Source: Candidatus Gastranaerophilales bacterium
Lineage (GTDB): Bacteria > Cyanobacteriota > Vampirovibrionia > Gastranaerophilales > Gastranaerophilaceae
Assembly (NCBI GenBank): GCA_944325655.1
Contig: CALVAW010000010.1
Location: 1 to 51,060, forward strand
Reading direction: 5' to 3'
DNA: 51,060 bases
In this document: positions 17,715 to 25,680 of the stretch, piece after piece
Numbering within the stretch: the stretch's first letter is position 1
How the letters are laid out: each line of letters starts with the position of its first letter
The notes under the pieces: model-generated
Told to the model about the DNA's origin: nothing
Seen by the model: only the letters and a program-made list of their open reading frames with translations
The model's database searches: none
Translations under genes and position numbers: made by a program

Positions 17715-18464
17715 ATGTATACGAACAAGTGTATTAAATGTGGTAAAGAATTCGAAACCAAGAATCCGAAAAGAGTAATTTGTCCTGATTGTTTATATCC
17801 CGAAAGAATAACAGAATCTACTGTTCCTACTGATGAAAATGGTGTTGCACAAGATTTTTCCAGAGGATACAGTGCCGGTTCCGGTAATCCGGAAGGTTAT
17901 TCAAGAAGATATAATAATCGTCCCCAAAATAATCAAAATAATCACAGGCAAAAAAATAATTCTTTTCAGAAACGTGACGGTAATTTTAAGCGTCCTCAAA
18001 AACCCAATCAAAAAGGTAATTTTAAACGTCCTCAAAAACAAAATAAACCAAGACCTTTGTTAATTAATAAGGAACAATTGGCGCAGATTGAAGAGATGTA
18101 TAAAAAAATGCTGCCTTTGCCAAATCCGGATGCGCATGAAGTTATTGCTCAAGCTGTCGGGTTGGAGCCTAAGAAGGTATTTTTCGGAATAAATTTAGTG
18201 AGACAAAAAATGATGCTCCCTAAAGTTCAATTCCCAAAGAGAAAGCTTGCTATTACACCTGATCAGATGATGGCTATTAAAAATCTTTATGAGCCTTTGT
18301 TGCCACTTCCTCCAATCGGTTGTCATAAAATTCTCGCAGCTCAGTTAAAAATGGATGAGTGGAGAGTGCATGTCGGAATTGGTTTGGTAAGAAAACAAAT
18401 GGGACTTGATAGATGGAATCAAGACAGAGAAGATTGCCCCGAAGAATTTAAGAAAAAAGCTTAA
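17715..18464 (+). CDS. Zinc-ribbon protein with basic disordered linker and two 'LPLP' repeats, unknown function
   Basis: A 249-aa protein in three parts. Residues 1-28 form a Cys4 ribbon (C6, C9, C23, C26). Residues 35-115 are low-complexity, rich in Asn, Gln, Arg, Lys and Gly, with a doubled 'NFKRPQK' unit, typical of nucleic-acid-binding tails. Residues 119-169 and 182-231 are a tandem duplication sharing 'LLPLP', a His a few residues later, 'V..GI.LVR..M'. The repeats may be small HTH-like helical domains. I recognise no named family. ATG 17715 has only a weak AGAAAGA upstream. An RNA- or DNA-binding role is my inference. Confidence 0.75.
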   Translation: MYTNKCIKCGKEFETKNPKRVICPDCLYPERITESTVPTDENGVAQDFSRGYSAGSGNPEGYSRRYNNRPQNNQNNHRQKNNSFQKRDGNFKRPQKPNQKGNFKRPQKQNKPRPLLINKEQLAQIEEMYKKMLPLPNPDAHEVIAQAVGLEPKKVFFGINLVRQKMMLPKVQFPKRKLAITPDQMMAIKNLYEPLLPLPPIGCHKILAAQLKMDEWRVHVGIGLVRKQMGLDRWNQDREDCPEEFKKKA

Positions 18465-18498
18465 ATATTAAAAAATGTAACAATGTTTTTAATTTTTC

Positions 18499-18525
18499 TA
18501 ATTTTTTATCAGTAAATGCCGATAA
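18499..18525 (+). promoter_or_regulatory. Sigma-28 (FliA/SigD)-type promoter candidate
   Basis: TAATTTTT (18499-18506), an 11-bp spacer, then GCCGATAA (18518-18525). The enterobacterial sigma-28 consensus is TAAAGTTT-N11-GCCGATAA, so the -10 matches 8 of 8, the -35 6 of 8, and the spacing is exact. The predicted start near 18532 leaves a short leader with GAAAGG before ATG 18555. Confidence 0.6.
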
Positions 18526-18554
18526 GTTAATTAGGCAGAAAGGTTTGGGCACTG

Positions 18555-18863
18555 ATGAAAGATGAGAAAATGACAATAGAGGAAAGCAAATTAGCAGGAA
18601 TTTTAAGAGATGAAATTCTTAAAAGTTCTGAAAGTTTTGTAAAAACTCCTGAAAAAAAATCGGATTTATCGAAGTTTGAATTAATTTCGGAAAATAAAAA
18701 ACCTTATATTTCTCCTATTTTTTCTATGAGTGAAGATGAAATTCTTGCTTTTGTGGAAGAATTTGAAGTATCGGAATTAGCAACACTATCTGTTGCAGAA
18801 TTAAACAGAATTGGTGAAGTTTTAGGTGTGGATCCTAAAATTTTGGTTGAAGGAGAGGATTAA
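18555..18863 (+). CDS. 102-aa protein of unknown function, probable sigma-28 target
   Basis: A small acidic, mostly polar protein. The first half looks disordered, while the C-terminal third ('MSEDEILAFVEEFEVSELAT' then 'LSVAELNRIGEVLGVDPKIL') looks like two or three helices. No signal peptide, membrane segment or cysteine. I recognise no family; FlgM was considered because of size and promoter, but its C-terminal motif is not evident. GAAAGG (18538-18543) serves ATG 18555; ATG 18570 is an alternative start. The sigma-28-like promoter and a YvyF-like gene close by suggest a flagellar or chemotaxis function. Confidence 0.65.
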   Translation: MKDEKMTIEESKLAGILRDEILKSSESFVKTPEKKSDLSKFELISENKKPYISPIFSMSEDEILAFVEEFEVSELATLSVAELNRIGEVLGVDPKILVEGED

Positions 18864-18871
18864 TTGAATTA

Positions 18872-19246
18872 TTAGTTTGATTCAATTAGTTCAATTGAAT
18901 TACCGTCAGGGTCAAGCAAGAAGGCTATTCTTGTCTTGACCTCTTCCATATAAAATGGTTCAATTTTCCATTTATAGTTAAGCATTTTTATTTTTTTATC
19001 TATTTCGTCAAGATTTTCGCACAGAAAAGCAAAATGTCCGAAAGAGTTGCCGTTTTCATATTTCTCAGGTGTATCATCATTGATTGTCAATTCAATTTCA
19101 ACGCCTGTTTTTTCATCGGTTAAATATTGCAAAAAACAATCTTCAAGGCGAATTCTTTTTCCTTTTTTTAATCCTAAAAGTTCGCAATAAAACTTTATAG
19201 CTTCTTGTTCGTTTTTTACTCTTATCATTGAATGTAAAAATTTCAT
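18872..19246 (-). CDS. Glyoxalase I-like VOC family protein
   Basis: A 124-aa vicinal-oxygen-chelate protein resembling lactoylglutathione lyase (GloA), which isomerises the methylglyoxal-thiol hemithioacetal. The four expected metal ligands are visible: H5 ('FLHSMIRV'), E52 ('GVEIELT'), H71 ('GHFAF') and E119 ('DPDGNSIELIE'). AGAGGAG sits upstream of the ATG on the minus strand. It lies 12 nt downstream of gmhA and probably shares its transcript. Without knowing the cell's thiol, the substrate remains open; other VOC enzymes have the same frame. Confidence 0.82.
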   Translation of the reverse strand: MKFLHSMIRVKNEQEAIKFYCELLGLKKGKRIRLEDCFLQYLTDEKTGVEIELTINDDTPEKYENGNSFGHFAFLCENLDEIDKKIKMLNYKWKIEPFYMEEVKTRIAFLLDPDGNSIELIESN

Positions 19247-19258
19247 GTTTTTCTCCTC

Positions 19259-19798
19259 TTAAAATTCATATTCGGTTTTTTCACATATTATATGCCCGAT
19301 TGCTATATGCATTTCTTGTATTTGTTCCGTTTCTTCGCTTGGAGCATTAATTTCGCAATCAATATGTAAATTACTTTCATTTTTTCCCGTTAAAAAAATT
19401 ACTTTCATTTTTTGTTTTTTTGCTTGTTTTATTGCTTCAATAATATTTTTACTTTTTCCGCTTGTACTTATAGCAATAAGGATGTCGTTTTCTTGTCCCA
19501 ATCCTTCAATTTGTCTTTTAAAAATATCCTTGAAATCAAAATCATTTCCTATTGCTGTTATTATTGAATTGTTCGAACAAAGAGAAATTGCAGGTAAGGA
19601 TTTTCTTTCTTTTTTAAATTTTGATATAAATTCGCAAGCTAAATGGTTGCAATCACTTGCTGAGCCGCCGTTACCGCAAAGAAAAATTTTATTATTTTCT
19701 TTTAAAGCTTTTATAATAATTTCTGTAGCTTTGTTTATATTTTTAATTTCATTTTTTAAGAGCTCAAAATTTTTAATTCTTTTTTCAATATTTTTCAT
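19259..19798 (-). CDS. gmhA: Phosphoheptose isomerase (SIS domain)
   Basis: A 179-aa SIS-domain protein of GmhA length, converting sedoheptulose-7-phosphate to D-glycero-D-manno-heptose-7-phosphate for the LPS inner core. The phosphosugar motif 'FLCGNGGSASDCNHLACEF' near residue 40 and 'ILIAISTSGKSKNI' match the family, and the C-terminal 'IQEMHIAIGHIICE' carries the expected Glu and His. It overlaps the methyltransferase gene upstream by 14 nt. With kdsA it supports a heptose-KDO LPS core. No other heptose-pathway gene is in the window. Confidence 0.9.
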   Translation of the reverse strand: MKNIEKRIKNFELLKNEIKNINKATEIIIKALKENNKIFLCGNGGSASDCNHLACEFISKFKKERKSLPAISLCSNNSIITAIGNDFDFKDIFKRQIEGLGQENDILIAISTSGKSKNIIEAIKQAKKQKMKVIFLTGKNESNLHIDCEINAPSEETEQIQEMHIAIGHIICEKTEYEF

Positions 19799-21155
19799 TT
19801 TCTTGCTCCTTTTTAAACAGAATAACGGTTTCTATATGATGAGTATATGGAAAAAGATCAATTCCTTGAATAAATTCCGGTAAAAAATTAAAAGTTTTTA
19901 ATATTTTCATGTCTCTTATTAGAGTAATCGGATTACAGGAGACGTAAATTATATTTTTTGAAATATTTGCAATGTCTTCTAAGCCTTCTTTTTCACATCC
20001 GCTTCTGGGAGGGTCGAGAATAGTATAGTCAAAAATTTTGTTTTGTTCTTTAAAAATTTTAAAACATTTTTTGGCGTCATCACAATATATTTCATAATTT
20101 TTAATTTTATTTAGTTTATAGTTTTCTTTTGCCATTTGAGCTGCATTTTCATTTTCTTCCACATAAATGATTTTTTTAGCATTATTATTTGAAAAAATTC
20201 CTATAGCTCCGACTCCTGCATAAGCATCAAGTATAGTTGAATTTTCTTTTATATTTTCTTTGATTAATTTAAAAAGATTTTCTGTTGCATAGGGATTAAT
20301 TTGAAAAAAACTCACAGCTCCAATTTTAAAGACTTTATCATCCAGTTTTTGTAAAATAAAATCTTCTCCTGTAATTTTTATCGTTTCTTTTCCCAGTATG
20401 GTGTTTGTATTTTTGTCGTTAAAATTAACAAAAATTCCTTTAACTTCTTTAAATTCTTTTATGATTTTGCAGGAAAAATTGTTTATTTCTTTGTGTATGT
20501 TTTTGAATTTTGTTGAATTTGTATTTAAAACCAAAGTTAAAAGAATTGAATTATCAGATGAGCTCACTCTTGCTATTATATTTTTTAACAATCCTTTATT
20601 GGTTTTTTCGTTGTAACAGCCGAGTTTATAATTTTCTCTTATAAATTGTGCTAATTTATTAATTATTTCGGGTTGAATAGGACAAAATTTAATATTTGTA
20701 ATATCATGCGAATTTTGTTTAAAATATCCCAATATTACTCTTTTGGAATTTTTGGTTTCTCTGGCCGGAAATTGTATTTTATGTCTGTATGAAAGAGTTT
20801 TAGGACTTTTTATTAAAGGTTTTATTAAATTTTGTTCGTTTTTGAATATATCATATAAAATTTCTTCTTTTAATTGAATTGAATAATTATAATCACATAT
20901 TTGTAATTGGCAGCTTCCGCAGGCATTATATAACGGACAAAAAGGCTTAATTCTTTTTGAAGAAGGTTCTATAATTTCAATTATTTTTCCTTTTGCAAAA
21001 TGTTTATTAACGGATATTATTTTTGTTTTTATTTTCTCATTAGGAAGAGCGTTTTTGATAAAAATAACAAATTTATCTTCGCCAAAACGTGCTAAACCTT
21101 CCCCTGTAGGAGTAATTTTTTCAATATTGACAATAATTTCATCATTTATTTTCAT
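19785..21155 (-). CDS. 23S rRNA (uracil-C5)-methyltransferase, RlmCD/RlmD family
   Basis: A 456-aa SAM-dependent tRNA/rRNA m5U methyltransferase (RumA/TrmA superfamily). A TRAM domain occupies about 1-60. The [4Fe-4S] ligands are C73, C79 and C82 ('FCPLYNACGSCQLQ') with a fourth near residue 157 ('IKFCPIQPE'). The Rossmann motif is 'ILDAYAGVGAIGIF', and the catalytic region holds 'LDPPRSGCEKE' and 'IIYVSCNPITLIRD' with the nucleophilic Cys. U747/U1939-type specificity cannot be told from sequence. It starts one base inside the stop of the upstream wHTH gene and overlaps gmhA at its end. Confidence 0.9.
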   Translation of the reverse strand: MKINDEIIVNIEKITPTGEGLARFGEDKFVIFIKNALPNEKIKTKIISVNKHFAKGKIIEIIEPSSKRIKPFCPLYNACGSCQLQICDYNYSIQLKEEILYDIFKNEQNLIKPLIKSPKTLSYRHKIQFPARETKNSKRVILGYFKQNSHDITNIKFCPIQPEIINKLAQFIRENYKLGCYNEKTNKGLLKNIIARVSSSDNSILLTLVLNTNSTKFKNIHKEINNFSCKIIKEFKEVKGIFVNFNDKNTNTILGKETIKITGEDFILQKLDDKVFKIGAVSFFQINPYATENLFKLIKENIKENSTILDAYAGVGAIGIFSNNNAKKIIYVEENENAAQMAKENYKLNKIKNYEIYCDDAKKCFKIFKEQNKIFDYTILDPPRSGCEKEGLEDIANISKNIIYVSCNPITLIRDMKILKTFNFLPEFIQGIDLFPYTHHIETVILFKKEQENEKY

Positions 21156-21478
21156 TAATATGTAAAATACCTGTCAAAATCTATATCATCAAAAGAACAT
21201 AAAAGTTGGTATATTTCGTCTTCTTCATCAAGTCTTTGATAGTTGTATTCATCAAAGCGCCAGTATTTTGGATTTAAGCCGGAGCATCTAATGATATTAT
21301 GTTCATATAACAATTTTAATTTCTTTTTAACAATATTCAAATCTATACCCACTCTTTTTGCAAGCTCAACTGCTGTTATGCCTTCAGGGTTTGAATATTT
21401 TTCAGGGGTTAAAAACATAAGTTCTAATCCCACTTGTTTCAAATCTTTATCCTCGTTTTCATAGTCATATTCGAACAT
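21155..21478 (-). CDS. Small winged-helix-like protein, unknown function
   Basis: A 107-aa acidic protein. Residues about 35-75 ('GITAVELAKRVGIDLNIVKK' and the following helix 'LLYEHNIIRC') look like a helix-turn-helix followed by a wing, and the ends are rich in Asp, Glu and Tyr. No ligand domain or membrane segment. Its stop TAA shares a base with the ATG of the methyltransferase gene, indicating translational coupling. A TATTAT (minus, 21490-21485) ends 6 nt before the ATG with no Shine-Dalgarno, so it may be leaderless. I do not recognise a named family. Confidence 0.6.
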   Translation of the reverse strand: MFEYDYENEDKDLKQVGLELMFLTPEKYSNPEGITAVELAKRVGIDLNIVKKKLKLLYEHNIIRCSGLNPKYWRFDEYNYQRLDEEDEIYQLLCSFDDIDFDRYFTY

Positions 21479-21484
21479 ACTTCA

Positions 21485-21509
21485 ATAATACCTTAAATTG
21501 TGTTAATAT
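21485..21509. promoter_or_regulatory. Divergent -10 elements between the wHTH gene and the small secreted protein
   Basis: In a 37-nt gap, TATTAT on the minus strand (21490-21485) lies 6 nt before ATG 21478, and TAATAT on the plus strand (21504-21509, with TG at 21501-21502) lies 6 nt before ATG 21516. Neither gene has a Shine-Dalgarno sequence. The -35 regions are weak. Confidence 0.4.
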
Positions 21510-21515
21510 TTAAGT

Positions 21516-21794
21516 ATGAAAAAGATATTTTTAAGCATACTTTTTTTATTTCTCACCGTAATACCTTCTTTTGCCATTAATTTCGGTTCATACAGAAGTG
21601 AAACCGATTATGGTTTAATAGACGGCTTCAAATGGAATTTCTTTAATCGAGAAAAAGGTCAACCGCTGGTACAGATTAAATCTGAAACCAAAGAAGAGCA
21701 GGACAGGCTTGAAAAAGAGAAAAATAAACCTAAAGAAGTTCAGGATGACGTGCAATTATATCGCTTTATGACTGAAGATATTGTTGTTTACTAG
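21516..21794 (+). CDS. Small secreted protein, function unknown
   Basis: A 92-aa protein with a classic Sec signal peptide (about 1-20, 'MKKIFLSILFLFLTVIPSFA', likely cut after SFA). The mature part begins INFGSYRSETDYG, is charged and has a Lys/Glu-rich helix around 55-72, ending in 'FMTEDIVVY'. No cysteine or lipobox, so it is probably soluble periplasmic or exported. It precedes fliF by 120 nt, but a separate promoter lies between them. I recognise no family. Confidence 0.65.
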   Translation: MKKIFLSILFLFLTVIPSFAINFGSYRSETDYGLIDGFKWNFFNREKGQPLVQIKSETKEEQDRLEKEKNKPKEVQDDVQLYRFMTEDIVVY

Positions 21795-21835
21795 TTTTTA
21801 GCTAGAAAAATATATTTTACAAACTCTTAACATTA

Positions 21836-21863
21836 TTGAAATTACTTTTAAGTAATATATTAT
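21836..21863 (+). promoter_or_regulatory. fliF operon promoter (sigma-70-like)
   Basis: TTGAAA (21836-21841), a 16-bp spacer, TATTAT (21858-21863). The leader then contains GGGGAG and a small hairpin, GAGTA (21873-21877) with TACTC (21881-21885). No sigma-28 or sigma-54 element is seen here. Confidence 0.5.
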
Positions 21864-21914
21864 ATTATTGGGGAGTATTCTACTCGGATATTGAATTAGT
21901 AATGGATAAAATCA

Positions 21915-23684
21915 GTGAATGAACATGTTAAATTGTTAATCGAAGATATAAAAAAACTTTGGTTAAAGCTGGATATAAATCAAAAATTTTCGATTGCCGC
22001 ACTTTTGGTTGCGATGTTTGTTGTCGGGGTATTTTTTATAGTAAAAGCAACCGAACCAAATTGGGCTGTGTTGTATTCTGATTTAAGCAAAAATGATGTT
22101 GCTGCAATAACGGAGAGTTTAAAGAAAAGCGGGCATCCTTATAAATTGTCGGAAGATAAAACGGCGATTCTTGTCAGAAACCAAGATAAAGAGGATTTAA
22201 GACTTTTTGTTGCGGAAAATGATTTAATACAAGATACTTCAGGGGGATTTGAGCTTTTGGATGATTTGCAGCTTGGTTCTACTGATTTTAAAAATAAACT
22301 TACAAAACAAAGAATTTTTCAAGGCGAATTAACTCGTTCTATAGAAAAAATAAACGGTGTTTCTAAAGCAAGAGTTCAATTAGCGGAACCAGAGCGTTCT
22401 ATTTTTTCTGATGATGATGAAGAACCTTCTGCCAGTGTAGTTTTAATACTTGAGCCTAATGTTAAATTAAAACCAAGTCAAATTCTTGCGATTAAAAATC
22501 TTGTAGCTTATTCTGTGCCGAGATTAACTAATGACAGGGTATTTTTAACAGATCAATTCGGAAATGTATTATCGGAAGATGTGTCTAAAAATTCTTCAGA
22601 TATGCAAAGTTATAGAGCTAATTTTGAAAAAGAAGCCGCGAAAAAAATTAAAGATACGCTTGAAACAATAATGGGAAAAGATAATGTTTCCGTTCAAGTT
22701 TCTACTGTTATGGATTTTAATCAAACAAGGTCAACTATAGAAAGTTATACTCCAAATAAAGATTCAGACAGCGGAATAGTTATCTCCAGACAGGGAGAAA
22801 AAGAAGTATATTCAAATCCTAAGGATTTGCCAAGTAATCAAAAGGAAAAAACGGTATTTGATGAGCCCAATCAAACACAGGCGCAAATTAATGCACAAAA
22901 TCAAATGGACAATATTAATGCGGCTCAAAATCAAAATCAGGCATTAAATCAAGCCCAAGGTGCTTCTGCTGCTCAAGATGTTGCTCAATTACCGTTAAAT
23001 CAAACCCCCGCTAAAACTACTAATTATAACGGTGAAGAAAATGCTTCAGCTTCCGAAGATGTGAGAAAATTAAGTTATGAAAAGGAAAAATCAGCAACAA
23101 CTTATGCTGTAACAAAAGAAATTAAACAGGTGGTATATGCCCCCGGTTCTGTGGTTCGCATGAGTGTTGCCGTCGCTGTTAATAAAATATTAACAGATGC
23201 GGAAAAAGAAGAAATAAAAGAATTGGTAGCAGCTGCAGCAGGTATGGATTATTCGAGAGGTGATGTTGTAAGCGTATCCAGTCTTAAATTTACGGGTATA
23301 GATAATACTGAAGAATTGAAACTTGACCAGGAAAAACAAAGAGAATTTGTTATGGAGATTTTAACTTTTATTTTCAAAAATGTTTCTCCTGTCTTTATTA
23401 TACTTATTTTGGGACTTATTGCACTTCATAATTTCGGTAATGTCTTTAAAACCCCTAAACCAAAAGAAGATGAACTTGAGCTTGAGGCCGAAGAAGAGGA
23501 TGTTTTGCCTTCCTTTGATCCGTATCTTGCTTTGCAGCAAAATCAAACAAATCATGAAGATTTTTATCAACAAGATATACAATTTACTTCTGCTGTTGAT
23601 AAGAAGAAAAGTGAAATTATAAATACTGTTCTCGGTAACCCCGAAGAAGCAGCAAGGATTTTAACTTCATACATAAAAGAATAA
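21915..23684 (+). CDS. fliF: Flagellar MS-ring protein FliF
   Basis: A 589-aa protein that builds the MS ring in the inner membrane, the base for rotor and export gate. The first transmembrane segment is about 24-44 ('FSIAALLVAMFVVGVFFIV'), followed by the YscJ-like ring domain ('NWAVLYSDLSKNDVAAI') and a C-terminal transmembrane segment about 480-502. A Gln/Asn/Ala-rich low-complexity stretch (about 315-360) interrupts the periplasmic region. The cytoplasmic tail that binds FliG is present. The frame is closed just upstream, leaving GTG 21915 as the only plausible start, with a weak Shine-Dalgarno. It is first in the fliF-fliG-fliH-fliI operon. Confidence 0.95.
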   Translation: MNEHVKLLIEDIKKLWLKLDINQKFSIAALLVAMFVVGVFFIVKATEPNWAVLYSDLSKNDVAAITESLKKSGHPYKLSEDKTAILVRNQDKEDLRLFVAENDLIQDTSGGFELLDDLQLGSTDFKNKLTKQRIFQGELTRSIEKINGVSKARVQLAEPERSIFSDDDEEPSASVVLILEPNVKLKPSQILAIKNLVAYSVPRLTNDRVFLTDQFGNVLSEDVSKNSSDMQSYRANFEKEAAKKIKDTLETIMGKDNVSVQVSTVMDFNQTRSTIESYTPNKDSDSGIVISRQGEKEVYSNPKDLPSNQKEKTVFDEPNQTQAQINAQNQMDNINAAQNQNQALNQAQGASAAQDVAQLPLNQTPAKTTNYNGEENASASEDVRKLSYEKEKSATTYAVTKEIKQVVYAPGSVVRMSVAVAVNKILTDAEKEEIKELVAAAAGMDYSRGDVVSVSSLKFTGIDNTEELKLDQEKQREFVMEILTFIFKNVSPVFIILILGLIALHNFGNVFKTPKPKEDELELEAEEEDVLPSFDPYLALQQNQTNHEDFYQQDIQFTSAVDKKKSEIINTVLGNPEEAARILTSYIKE

Positions 23685-23696
23685 GAAAGAAATGAT

Positions 23697-24719
23697 ATGC
23701 CTAATATTCGTATAGAAAATATGACACCGACTCAGAAAGTTGCAGCCCTTTTAATTACGCTGGGGCCGTCTGCTGCTTCTGAGATAATGAAGAATATTGA
23801 AGATGATAATGCACTTGAGCAAATAACAATTGAAATAGCCGGAATGTCTAAGTTGCCTCAAGAAGTTATTGAGGCGGTTGTTGATGAATTTCATACGGTT
23901 TTTCAAGCTTCTTCTATGCTTGCTGCGGGTGGTATGAATTATGCACGTGAATTATTGGAAAAAGCTTATGGTGCAACAGAAGCCAATAATATTTTAAACA
24001 GACTTGTAACAATATTAAATTCCAATCCTTTTCAATTTTTTAATGAGGCGGATCCTGTTCAGCTTGCAACTTCATTTCAAAATGAAAACCCGCAATTAAT
24101 TGCGCTTATTTTAGCATATTTAAAACCCGAGCAATCAGCCAAGGTTTTAAATTGTCTTGCTCCTAATATACAACATAAAGTTGCTTTAAAAATTGCTCAA
24201 ATGGAAACAACTAATCCTGAAGTTATATCTGAAGTCGAAAAAATTGTTGAATCCAGATTTTCAAACGTTGTTGCTTCTGATTTTTCAAAAGCAGGCGGTA
24301 CAAAGACTTTAGCAAGTATTTTAAACAGTACGGATAGGGCAACTGAAAAGAATGTAATTGAAATGATGGAAATAGAAACTCCGGAATTAGCCGAAGATGT
24401 CAGAAGTCTTATGTTTGTATTTGAAGATATTATACAACTTGACGATTCTTCAATTCAAAGAGTTTTAAGAGAAGTAGATTCAAGAGATTTAGCTACTTCT
24501 TTGAAGGGCGCTAAAGAAGAAGTTAAGAATAAAATCTTGAAGAATATGTCGGAACGTGCTCAGGGCGTTCTTTTGGAAGATATGGAATATATGGGACCTG
24601 TTAGGACAAAAGAAGTGCAAAAGGCTCAGTCTAAAGTTGTCGGCGTAATAAAAGCACTGGAAGCGGTCGGAGAAGTTACTATATATCGTGGCAGTCAAGA
24701 GGATGAATTAATTGAGTAA
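23697..24719 (+). CDS. fliG: Flagellar motor switch protein FliG
   Basis: A 340-aa rotor protein linking FliF to FliM and taking torque from the stator. N-terminal FliF-binding, middle and C-terminal torque domains are all present. The middle-domain EHPQ motif is ENPQ here (about 129-132). The C-terminal torque helix region is 'SSIQRVLREVDSRDLATSLK' with the alternating charges needed for stator contact. The ATG follows AGAAAGAAA, 12 nt after fliF. fliH starts within its last codons. Confidence 0.96.
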   Translation: MPNIRIENMTPTQKVAALLITLGPSAASEIMKNIEDDNALEQITIEIAGMSKLPQEVIEAVVDEFHTVFQASSMLAAGGMNYARELLEKAYGATEANNILNRLVTILNSNPFQFFNEADPVQLATSFQNENPQLIALILAYLKPEQSAKVLNCLAPNIQHKVALKIAQMETTNPEVISEVEKIVESRFSNVVASDFSKAGGTKTLASILNSTDRATEKNVIEMMEIETPELAEDVRSLMFVFEDIIQLDDSSIQRVLREVDSRDLATSLKGAKEEVKNKILKNMSERAQGVLLEDMEYMGPVRTKEVQKAQSKVVGVIKALEAVGEVTIYRGSQEDELIE

Positions 24720-25680
24720 ACTTAAATCCGACAATATTAATTATAACGATGATTTTATTGTTGTTGAATCTGATGTTATTGAAAAGGAGAAAACATCAGG
24801 TATTTTTAATGAAAAAAAGAATGTGAAAAAGAAAGAAAATCAAGAAAATACTAAAAAAGCAGAAAGTATAGCTAATGATGCTTTACAAAAAGCCGGCGAG
24901 ACGGTTAAGCAAGCTGAAATTGAAGCTAAATCTATATTAGATAATGCAAAGAAATTAACAGAAAAAGATAGAGAAGATATAATTTTAAAAGCTCAAAATG
25001 AGGCAAATAATATTTTAAATTCTGCATCAGAACAAGCAAAAACAATCATCGAAGAAGCTAATAAGCAATCTAAAGAGCTTTTGGATAAATCAAAAGATGA
25101 AATCGAAAAAGCTCGCAGTGATGCTGCTAATGAAGGTTATAAGGACGGCTATCAGGATGCGGGTCAAAAAATTCAAGAGGAGCTTGAAGAAAAGCTTTTA
25201 AGTTTTGAAAATTTTTGCAAAATACAATTTGAAATAAAAGATAAAATTATAAAATCCGCATCAAAAGATATTTTAGATATTATAATAAATATATCCGATA
25301 AGATTTTGCACAAAAAAACAGATGCTGATGCTATAGATAAGATTATCAAAACCACAATTTCACTTTTTGAAAAGAAACAAAATATTAATATTATTTTAAG
25401 TGAAAAATATGCAAGATTATTGTATGAATTGCAAAAAAAATCTTTAAATGAAGAAATACCCTTTAATTTTGAGGATTTTAAACAATATGAGGGTTTTGAA
25501 ATAATATATAATTCTAAATTTGATGACGATACGATAATACTTGAAAATCCTAAAGAGCGCTACGATGCTTCAATTAGTGCTCAAATGGATGTGATAGTAA
25601 GGGATATATTAGAAAATACGAAAAACGGTCATCTGGATTCTTTAAATGAATATATTGAAGAAGAAAAAAATGAAGCTTAA
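24712..25680 (+). CDS. fliH: Flagellar export apparatus regulator FliH
   Basis: A 322-aa FliH/YscL-type protein that dimerises, binds the FliI ATPase and guides it to the export gate. The N-terminal half (about 35-150) is a long Ala/Lys/Glu coiled coil, and the C-terminal half has the globular FliI-binding domain ('DILDIIINISDKILHKK' onward). The TTG start at 24712 overlaps the fliG stop by 8 nt and follows GAGGA; no later start preserves the domain. The assignment relies on the coiled coil plus the position between fliG and fliI, because FliH diverges quickly. Confidence 0.85.
   Translation: MSKLKSDNINYNDDFIVVESDVIEKEKTSGIFNEKKNVKKKENQENTKKAESIANDALQKAGETVKQAEIEAKSILDNAKKLTEKDREDIILKAQNEANNILNSASEQAKTIIEEANKQSKELLDKSKDEIEKARSDAANEGYKDGYQDAGQKIQEELEEKLLSFENFCKIQFEIKDKIIKSASKDILDIIINISDKILHKKTDADAIDKIIKTTISLFEKKQNINIILSEKYARLLYELQKKSLNEEIPFNFEDFKQYEGFEIIYNSKFDDDTIILENPKERYDASISAQMDVIVRDILENTKNGHLDSLNEYIEEEKNEA

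Noticed and set aside
18508-18556. ATCAGT (18508-18513) complementary to ACTGAT covering the start codon at 18555, suggesting an RNA switch.
   Set aside because: The upstream arm lies within the sigma-28-like promoter, before the predicted transcript start near 18532, so it should not be in the mRNA.
18555-18863. Calling the 102-aa protein FlgM.
   Set aside because: Size and promoter fit, but the FlgM C-terminal sigma-binding motif is not recognisable.
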